DNA from: Kluyvera sp047971185
GTDB taxonomy: Bacteria; Pseudomonadota; Gammaproteobacteria; Enterobacterales; Enterobacteriaceae
Assembly (NCBI RefSeq): GCF_047971185.1
Contig: NZ_JBKDZH010000034.1
Coordinates: 1 to 64,000 of the forward strand
DNA length: 64,000 nucleotides
Reading direction: 5' to 3'
A model generated the notes under the pieces. The model saw nothing but the letters and a program-made list of their open reading frames with translations, made no database searches and was not told the DNA's origin. Made by a program: the position numbers and the translations under genes. This document shows, piece by piece, positions 7,849-16,888 of the stretch. How positions within the stretch are numbered: position 1 is the first letter of the stretch; every line of letters starts with the position of its first letter.

Positions 7849-9102
7849 TTAGTGTTTGATCCCCAGCGACTCCGCCAGCTGCTTCGCCAGCTGATTGTTG
7901 TCATCGGCACCGTACTCCCAGAACATCGCGCCGCCTAACCCCTTACTCTTGATGTAGTCGGCCTTTATGCTGACCGATCGCGGATTCTCATACGACAGCG
8001 CGAACAGCGGCTTGCCCTCCGCCGATTGCACCGACAGCCACGGTACCTTGGCCTGGTCATCCCAGTGCTCGGTAAACCGCTTCTGCGGGTCGTTGAGCAG
8101 CTTGCTGACGATATCGTTGTACTTCACGTAGGTATCTTTACTGAGGTCGACGCCGAGCGATTTAAACAGCTCAATTTCCTGCGCGCCGAAGTAAGGCTGG
8201 GTGACCGGATTTTTCTGCGCATCCGGCTTGCTCCAGTCGATACCCGGTTCCACGCTCCGTTTCGGCACGCGCCCGTAGAAGCCAATCCCCAGGTTCATCT
8301 GGCTGGGTTTTAAACCGGCGGCGAGGTAGTTATTGACCACGAAATCGGCGCTGTATTTATCGGCCTGCGCCACCGTTGGCCACTGCGTTGAGTCATACAG
8401 GTTCGAGTTAAAGTACTGGGTGCCGTACGCCATGTCGTAGGTCATCAGGTTGATGTAATCCAGCAGCGGCGCGATCGCCTTCACGTCGACCCAGCTTTTC
8501 GGGCTTTCCGCGTTCGCCCCCACGGCGATGGTCACCAGCTTTTTGTCGCCAAACGCCGCGCGCAGCGCTTTGAGCAGGGTGGTGAAGTTATCGCGATCCG
8601 CAGGCTGGCTGGCCACCAGCCCCCAGGCGCCGTTTACCGGGTATTCCCAGTCCAGATCGATACCGTCGAGGCCATATTTAGCCACCACCTCCTGAGCGGA
8701 ACGGATAAACACCGCGCGCGCTTCCGGCGTTGCCGCCGCGCCGGAGAAGCCGCGAGCGCCCCAGCCGCCGACCGACAGCAGCACTTTCAAATTCGGGTTC
8801 TGTTTACGCAGCGCGGGGATTTTCGATAAATCGGACTGTACCTTGGGCGATAGCCAGATCTGGTGCAGCTTCGCAGGATCTTTTAACGCGTCGTTGGTTT
8901 CGTCTTTTTCGTCATTGTAGATAAGGCCAAACGAATAGTTGAGGTGGGTAATTTGCCGTACGTCCAGCTTATCGATATCGCCACCCGGCCCGGCGGTAAC
9001 GTCACCACCGCCGTTGAAGTAGCCAACGGACATCAGGGAATTCGCGGAAACAACCGAAACGCAGAGCAGGGGTAATGCTGCCAGCAAAGGCAAAAGTTTC
9101 AT
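7849..9102 (-). CDS. Secreted glycoside hydrolase family 18 chitinase
   Basis: A 417-residue GH18 enzyme that hydrolyses beta-1,4-N-acetylglucosamine links. It has a Sec signal peptide (MKLLPLLAALPLLCVSVVSA), the strand motif LLSVGGWG and the catalytic signature DGIDLDWEYP, in which the final Glu is the acid/base. MTYDMAYG and FWEYGADD complete the barrel. There is no separate chitin-binding module. The ATG at 9102 is chosen for the signal peptide and GAGGA upstream; an open frame continues further 5'. It has its own transcription unit. The chb operon further along the window could take up the chitobiose it would release. Confidence 0.93.
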   Translation of the reverse strand: MKLLPLLAALPLLCVSVVSANSLMSVGYFNGGGDVTAGPGGDIDKLDVRQITHLNYSFGLIYNDEKDETNDALKDPAKLHQIWLSPKVQSDLSKIPALRKQNPNLKVLLSVGGWGARGFSGAAATPEARAVFIRSAQEVVAKYGLDGIDLDWEYPVNGAWGLVASQPADRDNFTTLLKALRAAFGDKKLVTIAVGANAESPKSWVDVKAIAPLLDYINLMTYDMAYGTQYFNSNLYDSTQWPTVAQADKYSADFVVNNYLAAGLKPSQMNLGIGFYGRVPKRSVEPGIDWSKPDAQKNPVTQPYFGAQEIELFKSLGVDLSKDTYVKYNDIVSKLLNDPQKRFTEHWDDQAKVPWLSVQSAEGKPLFALSYENPRSVSIKADYIKSKGLGGAMFWEYGADDNNQLAKQLAESLGIKH

Positions 9103-9132
9103 ACACGGTCCTCTTTGACATTCAAAAGCAAA

Positions 9133-9152
9133 CACGCCACGGAAATGGCGTG
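9133..9152. repeat. Short inverted repeat upstream of the chitinase gene
   Basis: CACGCCA and TGGCGTG face each other across a 6-nt loop, 31 bp upstream of the chitinase ATG. It could be an operator or a leader hairpin. Function not known. Confidence 0.4.
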
Positions 9153-9233
9153 GCGAAAAAACAGCCTTTCGAACATAGCATTGCCGCGGAGGGAAATCTG
9201 CGAGGGAGTTCACGGGAGGACGTTAGCGGCTAT

Positions 9234-9324
9234 TTCCCGGCGTCGCTGCGCTCGGCCGGGCTACCGCAGATTGCGGGCCCGGTTATCGTAGCCCGGACGA
9301 AGCGCTTTAGCGCTGACTCCGGGA
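9234..9324. repeat. Pair of REP-like palindromes (BIME)
   Basis: Two GC-rich imperfect palindromes, 9234-9263 and 9288-9324, begin or end with GTAGCCCGG or its complement. They lie between pncA and the chitinase gene. The same unit type recurs at 42145, and related CCGGGC hairpins at 16853 and 26579, as is usual for extragenic REP elements. Confidence 0.7.
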
Positions 9325-9337
9325 TGGTGCCACGGGA

Positions 9338-9979
9338 TTAACCCTGGATTTCCAGCCAGTCATCCAGCGTATACAGCGTTGCGCCTGCCGTCGCCATCTC
9401 CATAAAGGCGTTAGCGCTGTCCTGCGGCTGGATATTCACGCCGCGGCAGCCGTCGGTAATCACGTTGACCGCATAGCCGAGCGTGAGCGCATCCAGTACG
9501 GTGAACTTGACACAGTAGTCGGTGGCCAGCCCCAGCACGGTCAGCTCGTCAACGCCGTGCTCACGCAGCCAGGCGTCCAGCCCGGTTTTCTGCCGATGGC
9601 CGTTGTCGAAAAAGGCGCTGTAGCTGTCGATGTTCACGCTTTCACCTTTGTGGAATACCGCATCGATCGCCTGCTGAGCCAGCAGCGGATGAAACGCCGC
9701 GCCGTCGCTGTTTTGCACGCAGTGATCCGGCCAGAAGGTTTGCGGCAGGCCGTCGAGCGTTCCCTGGCTGTAAGGCGCTACGCCGTGCTGGCTGGCGAAA
9801 CTCCCGTGGTTGGCCGGGTGCCAGTCCTGGCTTGCGATAACCGCGTCACCGCGGATTTTGGCGGCCTGAATCAGCACGTTCGCGACGTCAACGGTGCTGT
9901 CGCCTTCCGCGACCGCCAGCGCGCCGCCGGCGCAGAAATCGTTTTGTAAATCGACTAAAAGCAGAGCCCGTTTGCTCAT
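9338..9979 (-). CDS. pncA: Nicotinamidase
   Basis: Deamidates nicotinamide to nicotinate in the pyridine nucleotide salvage cycle, cytoplasmic. The 213-residue isochorismatase-fold protein has the catalytic Asp (LLVDLQNDF), metal-binding residues in SQDWHPANHGSF, the Lys in FHKGE and the nucleophilic Cys in GLATDYCVKFT. It starts MSKRALLLVD. It lies 10 bp downstream of ansA on the same strand and is probably co-transcribed with it, as in E. coli. Confidence 0.96.
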   Translation of the reverse strand: MSKRALLLVDLQNDFCAGGALAVAEGDSTVDVANVLIQAAKIRGDAVIASQDWHPANHGSFASQHGVAPYSQGTLDGLPQTFWPDHCVQNSDGAAFHPLLAQQAIDAVFHKGESVNIDSYSAFFDNGHRQKTGLDAWLREHGVDELTVLGLATDYCVKFTVLDALTLGYAVNVITDGCRGVNIQPQDSANAFMEMATAGATLYTLDDWLEIQG

Positions 9980-9989
9980 CCTCGTCTCC

Positions 9990-11006
9990 TTAATCGTCAG
10001 GCGTCAGTTCGCCGCGCAGGTTCTGCTGCATGGCCGCGCGAATGGCGTCCGCATCCAGCCCCTGGCTCAGCAGATAATGAAGTTTGGTCAACGTGGCTTC
10101 CACCGTCATGTCTGCGCCGCCGATCACCCCGGCCTGCGCCAGCGCGTTGCCGGTGGCGTAGCCGCCCATATTGACCTTGCCGGACATGCACTGGGTGAGG
10201 TTAACCACCACAATACCGCGGCTGCTGGCCTGCGCCAGCTCTTTGAGGAAGACGTCGTTCTGCGGCGCATTGCCCACGCCGTAAGAGCGCAGGATCAGCG
10301 CTTTTACCGGCTGTAGCAGGAAGTTGCGTACCACATCGGCGGAGATCCCCGGATAAATCGTCACCACACCAATCGGCTGCGGGGTAATCGGGTGCACAAT
10401 CAGCGCGCCGTCGCCGTGCGGCGCGGGCGGGGTACCCAGTTTGCGGATATGAATCCCGGCTTCCAGCAGCGGCGAGAGGTTGGGCGACGCGAACGCGTCA
10501 AAGCCGTCGGCGTGGGCCTTGGTGGTACGGTTACCGCGATACAGACGATTGTTGAAAAACAGCGTCACTTCGTTAATCGGGTAGTTGGCGGCCACGTACA
10601 GCGAATTCAACAGGTTGATTTGCCCGTCCGAGCGCAGTTCGGCCAGCGGGATCTGTGAACCGGTGACGATAACCGGCTTGCCGAGATTTTCCAGCATAAA
10701 CGACAGCGCCGAGGCGGTGAACGCCATGGTGTCGGTACCGTGCAGGATCACAAAGCCATCGTACTCGTCGTAATGCGCTTTAATATCGTCGGCGATGTGC
10801 TGCCAGTCTTCCGGGGTCATATCGGAAGAGTCCATCAGCGGATCGTATTCGTGGATAGTAAAGTCCGGCATCTCGGGGCGATGGAACTCAGGCATCAGCG
10901 CCAGCTGGCGCTGCAAATGCCCGGAGACCGGGATATAGCCGTGGTCAGAGCGCTGCATCCCGATGGTCCCGCCGGTGTAGGCGACGTAAATGGATTTTTT
11001 TGGCAT
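9990..11006 (-). CDS. ansA: L-asparaginase I, cytoplasmic
   Basis: Hydrolyses L-asparagine to aspartate and ammonia. The 338-residue protein has both asparaginase active-site threonines, in YTGGTIGM near the N-terminus and in LHGTDTMAF. There is no signal peptide, which separates it from periplasmic AnsB. The ATG at 11006 gives MPKKSIYVAYTGG, the same length as the E. coli enzyme; an in-frame 28-codon extension upstream has no support. It is upstream of pncA in a two-gene unit. Confidence 0.96.
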   Translation of the reverse strand: MPKKSIYVAYTGGTIGMQRSDHGYIPVSGHLQRQLALMPEFHRPEMPDFTIHEYDPLMDSSDMTPEDWQHIADDIKAHYDEYDGFVILHGTDTMAFTASALSFMLENLGKPVIVTGSQIPLAELRSDGQINLLNSLYVAANYPINEVTLFFNNRLYRGNRTTKAHADGFDAFASPNLSPLLEAGIHIRKLGTPPAPHGDGALIVHPITPQPIGVVTIYPGISADVVRNFLLQPVKALILRSYGVGNAPQNDVFLKELAQASSRGIVVVNLTQCMSGKVNMGGYATGNALAQAGVIGGADMTVEATLTKLHYLLSQGLDADAIRAAMQQNLRGELTPDD

Positions 11007-11033
11007 GGTTTGTCTATTGATTGAGCAAAAGGA

Positions 11034-11058
11034 AATCCCCTCCGGTGAGGAGGGGATT
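11034..11058. terminator. Terminator-like hairpin downstream of sppA
   Basis: AATCCCCTCC and GGAGGGGATT form a perfect 10-bp stem around GGTGA, 5 bp past the sppA stop and before the ansA start. The T-run is weak on both strands. Confidence 0.6.
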
Positions 11059-11062
11059 GCGA

Positions 11063-12916
11063 TTAGCGAATATTGGCGCAGGCCAGGCAAATTGCATAGC
11101 GATTTTGCGGATCGTTAAAGATCGCCAGCTTATCGCTTTCGGCCTTCATCGCGCTGGCGGCACTCGCCAGCGGGGCCGGGAGGTAGGCCTGCAAGGCCTG
11201 CGGCAGCGAGGCGCGCACGGAGCCGGAAAGGTTATCCATCACCATATCGAAGAACGTCGGTTCGCTCTGATAATAGTCGATGTGCCACGTCTTCACTTTC
11301 GCCAGCTCGGCGGCTTTTTTCACCGCGTCGTCGAAGTCGCCGAGGCTATCAACCAGCCCGTTCGCTTTCGCATCTTCACCGGTCCAGACGTGGCCCTGGG
11401 CGATGCGGTCGATGGCTTCAGGGGTGCTCTTACGTGACTGCGCGACAAGGGTGATGAAGCGCTTGTAGCCGTTCTCAATGCTGAGCTGCATCATCTGCTG
11501 CACTTCCGGCGTCAGCGCCTTGGTGACCGCCATATCCGCCAGCGGGGATGTAGCCACGCCGTCGGTATGCACACCAATCGAGTCGAGGGTGTTCTCCACC
11601 GTATTAATCACCCCAAAGATACCGATAGAGCCGGTCAGGGTGCTGGGGCTGGCGATGATGTAATCCGCCGGGGTTGAGATCCAGTAGCCGCCGGAGGCCG
11701 CCATGCCGCCCATGGAAACAACAACCGGTTTGCCCGCCGCTTTCGCCGCCGCCAGCTCTTCGCGGATCACCTCAGAGGCGCTGACGCTGCCGCCAGGGCT
11801 GTTAACGCGCAGGACGATGGCTTTCACCTTCGGATCCAGACGCGCATCGCGAATCTGCGCCGCGGTGGTGTCGCCGCCGACGTTGCCCGGGGTCTCTTCT
11901 CCGTCCATGATGGCGCCGTTCGCAAAGACCACCGCGATGCTTGAACCGCTGTCAGCCGGGGTTTTCACCGTATAGTCGTACATACTGATGGCGCTGTAGT
12001 TATTGTCGGCCTTGCTCCAGCCGAACGCTTTGGTCATCGCTTTTTCAATATCCGCGCTGGAACCTAAGGTATCCACCAGCTTGTTATCGAGCGCGTACTG
12101 CGCCGTATCGCCATCGACCTTACGCAGCCCATCCAGCACGCCCTGTGCGCCGGGGAAGATCTGCTGCGCGGTCACCTGACGATTTGCCGCGACGGTATTG
12201 AGGTAGTTCTGCCACAGCTCGCCAATCCAGCGGCTGTCCGCTTCGCGCGCCGCCGGTGACATATCGTCACGAATAAACGGCTCAACGGCGGATTTATAGG
12301 TGCCCACGCGGAAGACGTGCGTCGACACTTTCAGCTTGTCGAGCAGCGTTTTGTAGTACAGGCCGTTGGTGGCGAAACCGTGCAGGTCGACCACGCCCTG
12401 CGGCGACAGCCAGATTTTATTGGCGAAGCTCGCCAGGTAGTACTGCGCCTGGCTATAGCTATCGCCCACCGCATAGACCGGCTTGCCGCTGTCGCGGAAT
12501 TCGCGCAGCGCTTTGCCGATATACTGCATGGAGGGCTGATCGCCGCCGGCGAAGTTTTTCAGATCCAGCACGATACCGGTGATATTACGGTCATCCTTCG
12601 CCTGGCGGATGGTCTGCACAACATCGAACAGGGAGTTTTCCTGCAGGCGGTCGGAGCTGGCGCCGAAGAACTGACGGCCAATCACGCTGAGCTTGCTGCT
12701 CGGCGAGGGTTTATCGACCACCACGCCGCTGATGTCCATCAGCAGCGCGCCGCGAGTGCTGTGTTCCGTGGAACTGCTGCTGAGCTGCATCCAGATGCCG
12801 ACGCCAACCAGCACCAGCAAGATAAAGAACAGGTTGAGCACCAGTTCACGAACGAAATTGAGTAATCGCCACGTCCATTTAAAGAATCCGGCGATGAAGC
12901 GCCATACGGTTCGCAT
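11063..12916 (-). CDS. sppA: Signal peptide peptidase SppA (protease IV)
   Basis: Membrane-anchored serine protease that degrades cleaved signal peptides on the periplasmic side. The 617-residue protein has an N-terminal membrane anchor (VLNLFFILLVLVGVGIWM, near 26-43), then two tandem S49 peptidase domains. The Ser/Lys dyad can be seen: Lys in GTYKSAVEPF of the first domain and Ser in GGMAASGGYW of the second. Length matches E. coli SppA. It is transcribed alone, divergent from ydjA. Confidence 0.96.
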   Translation of the reverse strand: MRTVWRFIAGFFKWTWRLLNFVRELVLNLFFILLVLVGVGIWMQLSSSSTEHSTRGALLMDISGVVVDKPSPSSKLSVIGRQFFGASSDRLQENSLFDVVQTIRQAKDDRNITGIVLDLKNFAGGDQPSMQYIGKALREFRDSGKPVYAVGDSYSQAQYYLASFANKIWLSPQGVVDLHGFATNGLYYKTLLDKLKVSTHVFRVGTYKSAVEPFIRDDMSPAAREADSRWIGELWQNYLNTVAANRQVTAQQIFPGAQGVLDGLRKVDGDTAQYALDNKLVDTLGSSADIEKAMTKAFGWSKADNNYSAISMYDYTVKTPADSGSSIAVVFANGAIMDGEETPGNVGGDTTAAQIRDARLDPKVKAIVLRVNSPGGSVSASEVIREELAAAKAAGKPVVVSMGGMAASGGYWISTPADYIIASPSTLTGSIGIFGVINTVENTLDSIGVHTDGVATSPLADMAVTKALTPEVQQMMQLSIENGYKRFITLVAQSRKSTPEAIDRIAQGHVWTGEDAKANGLVDSLGDFDDAVKKAAELAKVKTWHIDYYQSEPTFFDMVMDNLSGSVRASLPQALQAYLPAPLASAASAMKAESDKLAIFNDPQNRYAICLACANIR

Positions 12917-13078
12917 CTATTCTCCCTGCAATAACGAAAAAAGGTTCACCGAAACGGTGAAACGTGAGGCTATCCTAAATAGACCGTCGCCGGTTGTCAG
13001 CAGGAATCGCCTTCGGCGCTGTAACAAAATCCTCGCGCATGTTAATTTTATGAAAAATAACGTGAGAGGAGTGATTCA

Positions 13079-13630
13079 ATGGATGCACTGGAACTATTGG
13101 TGAATCGCCGTAGCGCTTCCCGCCTTGCCGAGCCGGCACCGGCGGGGGAACAGCTGCAAAATATTCTCCGCGCCGCGCTGCGCGCGCCGGATCACGGCAC
13201 CCTGCAACCGTGGCAGTTTGTGATTGTGGAAGGCGAAGGCCGAGAGCGTTTCAGCCAACTGCTGGAGCAGGGGGCGGTGGCTGCGCAAAGCGACGAGAAG
13301 GCGATTGAAAAAGCCCGCAACGCGCCGTTCCGTGCGCCGATGATCATCGTGGCGATCGCCAAATGCCAGGATCACCCAAAGGTACCGAAGTGGGAACAGG
13401 AGATGTCGGCTGGCTGCGCGGTGATGGCGATGCAGATGGCGGCGGTGGCGCAGGGCTTTAACGGCATCTGGCGCAGCGGCGCGCTGACCGACAGCCCGGT
13501 GGTACGCACGGGCTTTGGCTGCGGCGAGCTGGATAAAATCGTCGGTTTTCTCTACCTCGGCACCCCACAGCTGAAGGCCTCGACCACCATCGCGATGCCG
13601 GACACGGCGCCGTTCGTCCGTTATCTCTGA
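13079..13630 (+). CDS. ydjA: Nitroreductase-family protein YdjA
   Basis: A 183-residue minimal FMN-dependent nitroreductase. The N-terminal FMN-binding RRSASRL, APDHGTLQPWQF and the C-terminal GFLYLGTP are characteristic. The physiological substrate is not established. The ATG at 13079 follows GAGAGGAG. It is first of the conserved ydjA-selD-topB set, and a 129-bp gap separates it from selD. Confidence 0.94.
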   Translation: MDALELLVNRRSASRLAEPAPAGEQLQNILRAALRAPDHGTLQPWQFVIVEGEGRERFSQLLEQGAVAAQSDEKAIEKARNAPFRAPMIIVAIAKCQDHPKVPKWEQEMSAGCAVMAMQMAAVAQGFNGIWRSGALTDSPVVRTGFGCGELDKIVGFLYLGTPQLKASTTIAMPDTAPFVRYL

Positions 13631-13759
13631 AAAATCACCACGATTGTCTGCATTCCAGGCAAATGCCCGCGAATTCAGACAGTCGTACTTATCACCGCTG
13701 TGTTCTGGCGTTACCATATACCCTCTATGCAAATGCCAAAGCAATGACAGGAGTTGTCC

Positions 13760-14803
13760 ATGAGCGAGCAGGCCATTCGTTTAACGCAGTACAGCCACGG
13801 AGCGGGTTGCGGTTGTAAAATTTCGCCGAAAGTGCTGGAGACCATCCTGCACAGCGAGCAAACGAAGTTTATCGACCCTAACCTGCTTGTTGGCAACGAA
13901 ACTCGCGACGATGCTGCCGTTTACGACCTGGGTAATGGTACCTCGGTCATCAGCACCACCGATTTCTTTATGCCGATTGTCGATAATCCGTTCGACTTTG
14001 GCCGCATTGCGGCGACCAACGCCATCAGCGACATTTTTGCCATGGGCGGCAAGCCGATTATGGCGATTGCGATCCTTGGCTGGCCGATCAATAAGCTGGC
14101 GCCGGAAATTGCGCGTGAAGTGACCGAAGGCGGGCGCTTTGCCTGCAAGCAGGCCGGTATCGCGCTGGCGGGCGGCCACTCTATCGACGCGCCGGAGCCG
14201 ATTTTTGGCCTCGCGGTCACCGGCATTGTGCCTACCGAACGGGTGAAGAAAAACAGCACCGCGCAGGCGGGCTGCAAGCTGTTCCTGACCAAGCCGCTGG
14301 GGATTGGCGTGCTGACCACCGCCGAGAAAAAATCGCTGCTGAAGCCTGAACATCAGGGGCTGGCGACGGAAGTGATGTGCCAGATGAACCTGGTCGGCTC
14401 CGCGTTTGCCAATATTGATGGCGTTAAAGCCATGACCGATGTCACCGGTTTTGGTCTGCTGGGCCACCTGAGCGAAATGTGCCAGGGCGCAGGCGTTCAG
14501 GCGCAGATTGATTTTGCCGCGGTGCCGAAGCTGCCGGGCGTGGAAGAGTACATTGCTCAGGGCGCGGTCCCGGGCGGTACCGAGCGTAACTTTGCCAGCT
14601 ACGGTCACCTTATGGGGGCGATGAGCGACGCGCAGCGCGCGCTGCTGTGCGACCCGCAAACCTCCGGCGGCCTGCTGCTGGCGGTGACGCCGGATGCCGA
14701 AGCCGCCGTGCAGGAGGCTGCCGCTGAGTTTGGTATCACGCTAACCGCTATCGGTGAACTGGTCACCGCGCGCGGCGGCCGTCCGATGGTCGAGCTGCGC
14801 TAA
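13760..14803 (+). CDS. selD: Selenide, water dikinase (selenophosphate synthetase)
   Basis: Makes selenophosphate from selenide and ATP, the selenium donor for selenocysteine tRNA and selenouridine tRNA. The 347-residue product has the N-terminal catalytic segment HGAGCGCKISP, with Cys (not selenocysteine) at position 17 and Lys at 20, then the PurM-like ATP-binding fold with DDAAVY and TDFFMP. The ATG at 13760 is used because it gives MSEQAIRLTQY and the E. coli length; a TTG 6 bp upstream is in frame. topB starts 4 bp after its stop. Confidence 0.97.
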   Translation: MSEQAIRLTQYSHGAGCGCKISPKVLETILHSEQTKFIDPNLLVGNETRDDAAVYDLGNGTSVISTTDFFMPIVDNPFDFGRIAATNAISDIFAMGGKPIMAIAILGWPINKLAPEIAREVTEGGRFACKQAGIALAGGHSIDAPEPIFGLAVTGIVPTERVKKNSTAQAGCKLFLTKPLGIGVLTTAEKKSLLKPEHQGLATEVMCQMNLVGSAFANIDGVKAMTDVTGFGLLGHLSEMCQGAGVQAQIDFAAVPKLPGVEEYIAQGAVPGGTERNFASYGHLMGAMSDAQRALLCDPQTSGGLLLAVTPDAEAAVQEAAAEFGITLTAIGELVTARGGRPMVELR

Positions 14804-14807
14804 TCCC

Positions 14808-16745
14808 ATGCGGCTGTTCATTGCGGAAAAACCGAGTCTGGCCCGCGCCATTGCGGATGTACTGCCGAAACCCCACCGCAAGGGCGACGGCTTTATCGAA
14901 TGTGGCAACGGTCAGGTGGTGACCTGGTGCATTGGTCACCTGCTGGAGCAGGCGCAGCCGGACGTTTACGACAGCCGCTACGCCCGCTGGAATCTCCAGG
15001 ACCTGCCGATCGTCCCGGAAAAGTGGCAGCTTCAGCCCCGGGCGTCGGTGACCAAACAGCTCAACGTCATCAAGCGTTTTCTGCACGACGCCAGCGAAGT
15101 CATTCACGCCGGAGACCCCGACCGCGAAGGGCAGCTGCTGGTGGATGAGGTGCTGGACTACCTGCAGCTGCCGGCGGAAAAACGCCAGCAGGTGCAGCGC
15201 TGTCTGATTAACGATCTCAATCCGCAGGCGGTGGAGCGGGCGATTTCCCGTCTGCGCGCCAACAGCGAATTTATTCCGCTGTGCGTCTCGGCGCTGGCCC
15301 GCGCCCGCGCCGACTGGCTGTACGGCATCAATATGACCCGAGCCTACACCATTCTGGGGCGTAACGCCGGTTATCAGGGCGTGCTCTCGGTCGGCCGCGT
15401 GCAGACGCCGGTGCTGGGGCTGGTGGTGCGCCGCGACGAAGAGATTGAAAACTTCGTCTCGAAAGATTTCTTCGAGGTGAAGGCGCACATCGTGACGCCG
15501 AAAGACGAACGCTTTACCGCCGTCTGGCAGCCAAGCGAAGCCTGTGAACCGCATCAGGATGAAGAAGGTCGCCTGCTGAACCGCGCGCTTGCCGAGCACG
15601 TGGTGAAACGGATAGCCGGGCAGCCCGCGCTGGTGACCGCCTATAATGATAAGCGCGATTCTGAGCCCGCGCCGCTGCCGTTTTCGCTGTCGGCCTTACA
15701 GATTGAGGCCGCGAAGCGTTTTGGCCTCAGCGCGCAGAACGTGCTGGATATCTGCCAGAAACTGTATGAAACCCACAAGGTCATCACCTATCCGCGTTCC
15801 GACAGTCGCTATTTGCCGGAAGAGCACTTTGCTGGCCGCCATGCGGTGATCAATGCAATCGGCGTTCACGCCCCGGTTCTGCTGCCGCAGCCGGTGGTCA
15901 ACACCGAGACCCGCAACCGCTGCTGGGACGACAAAAAGGTCGATGCCCACCACGCGATTATTCCGACCGCGCGCGCCAGCAGCGTCAATCTCAACGACAA
16001 CGAAGCGAAGGTGTATAACCTGATTGCGCGTCAGTATCTGATGCAGTTCTGCCCGGATGCGGTCTACCGCAAGTGCCAGATCGATCTGGATATCGCCAAC
16101 GGCAAATTTGTCGCCAAAGCGCGTTTCCTCGCGGAAGCGGGCTGGCGTACGCTGTTGGGCGCGAAAGAGCGTGACGAAGAGAACGACGGCACGCCGCTGC
16201 CGGTGGTGACCAAAGCGGACGAATTACTGTGCGAGAACGGTGAAGTCGTTGAACGACAGACCCAGCCGCCGCGCCACTTTACCGACGCCACGCTGCTGTC
16301 GGCGATGACCGGTATTGCCCGTTTTGTGCAGGATAAAGATCTGAAAAAGATCCTCCGCGCGACCGACGGTTTAGGCACCGAAGCTACGCGCGCGGGCATT
16401 ATCGAGCTGCTGTTTAAGCGCGGTTTTCTGACCAAGAAAGGGCGTTACATTCACTCTACCGACGCCGGTAAAGCGCTGTTCCATTCGCTGCCCGAAATGG
16501 CAACCCGCCCGGATATGACCGCGCACTGGGAGTCCACGTTGACGCAAATCAGCGAAAAGCAGTGCCGTTATCAGGACTTTATGCAACCGCTGGTGGGGAC
16601 GTTGTTCCAGCTGATCGATCAGGCTAAGAGTACGCCGGTGCGGCAGTTCCGCGGGCTGGCAGCGCCAAGCGGCGCAAAGAAAACGTTCAGTAAAGGGAAG
16701 GGGAAGAGTAAGAAAGCGTCGGCAAGCCCTGCACCAGACGCATAG
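14808..16745 (+). CDS. topB: DNA topoisomerase III
   Basis: Type IA topoisomerase that decatenates replication intermediates and works with RecQ. The 645-residue protein has the N-terminal Toprim domain (MRLFIAEKPSLARAIADVL, with the acidic HAGDPDREGQLL motif) and the active-site Tyr in ITYPRSDSRYLP. The C-terminus is a short basic Lys/Ser-rich tail instead of a clear zinc-ribbon, slightly shorter than the 653-residue E. coli enzyme. It is translationally close to selD (4 bp). Confidence 0.97.
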   Translation: MRLFIAEKPSLARAIADVLPKPHRKGDGFIECGNGQVVTWCIGHLLEQAQPDVYDSRYARWNLQDLPIVPEKWQLQPRASVTKQLNVIKRFLHDASEVIHAGDPDREGQLLVDEVLDYLQLPAEKRQQVQRCLINDLNPQAVERAISRLRANSEFIPLCVSALARARADWLYGINMTRAYTILGRNAGYQGVLSVGRVQTPVLGLVVRRDEEIENFVSKDFFEVKAHIVTPKDERFTAVWQPSEACEPHQDEEGRLLNRALAEHVVKRIAGQPALVTAYNDKRDSEPAPLPFSLSALQIEAAKRFGLSAQNVLDICQKLYETHKVITYPRSDSRYLPEEHFAGRHAVINAIGVHAPVLLPQPVVNTETRNRCWDDKKVDAHHAIIPTARASSVNLNDNEAKVYNLIARQYLMQFCPDAVYRKCQIDLDIANGKFVAKARFLAEAGWRTLLGAKERDEENDGTPLPVVTKADELLCENGEVVERQTQPPRHFTDATLLSAMTGIARFVQDKDLKKILRATDGLGTEATRAGIIELLFKRGFLTKKGRYIHSTDAGKALFHSLPEMATRPDMTAHWESTLTQISEKQCRYQDFMQPLVGTLFQLIDQAKSTPVRQFRGLAAPSGAKKTFSKGKGKSKKASASPAPDA

Positions 16746-16760
16746 TCGGGGATGTCCTTT

Positions 16761-16882
16761 TGTAGGCCGGATAAGGCGTATACGCCGCCATCCGGCAATG
16801 TGCTCAGACCGCCTGATGGCGCTGCGCTTATCAGGCCTACGGTTCAAAACGATAGCCCGGCATCGCTTACGCGTCCGGGCTA
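16761..16882. repeat. REP/BIME cluster between topB and gdhA
   Basis: Three palindromic units: 16761-16797 (GTAGGCCGGATAAGGCG type), 16810-16840 (ending TCAGGCCTAC, opposite orientation) and 16853-16882 (ATAGCCCGG...CCGGGCTAT). The last is followed by TTGTTTT and could terminate topB. The first two look like E. coli REP; the third is of the type seen at 9288. Confidence 0.75.
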
Positions 16883-16888
16883 TTTGTT

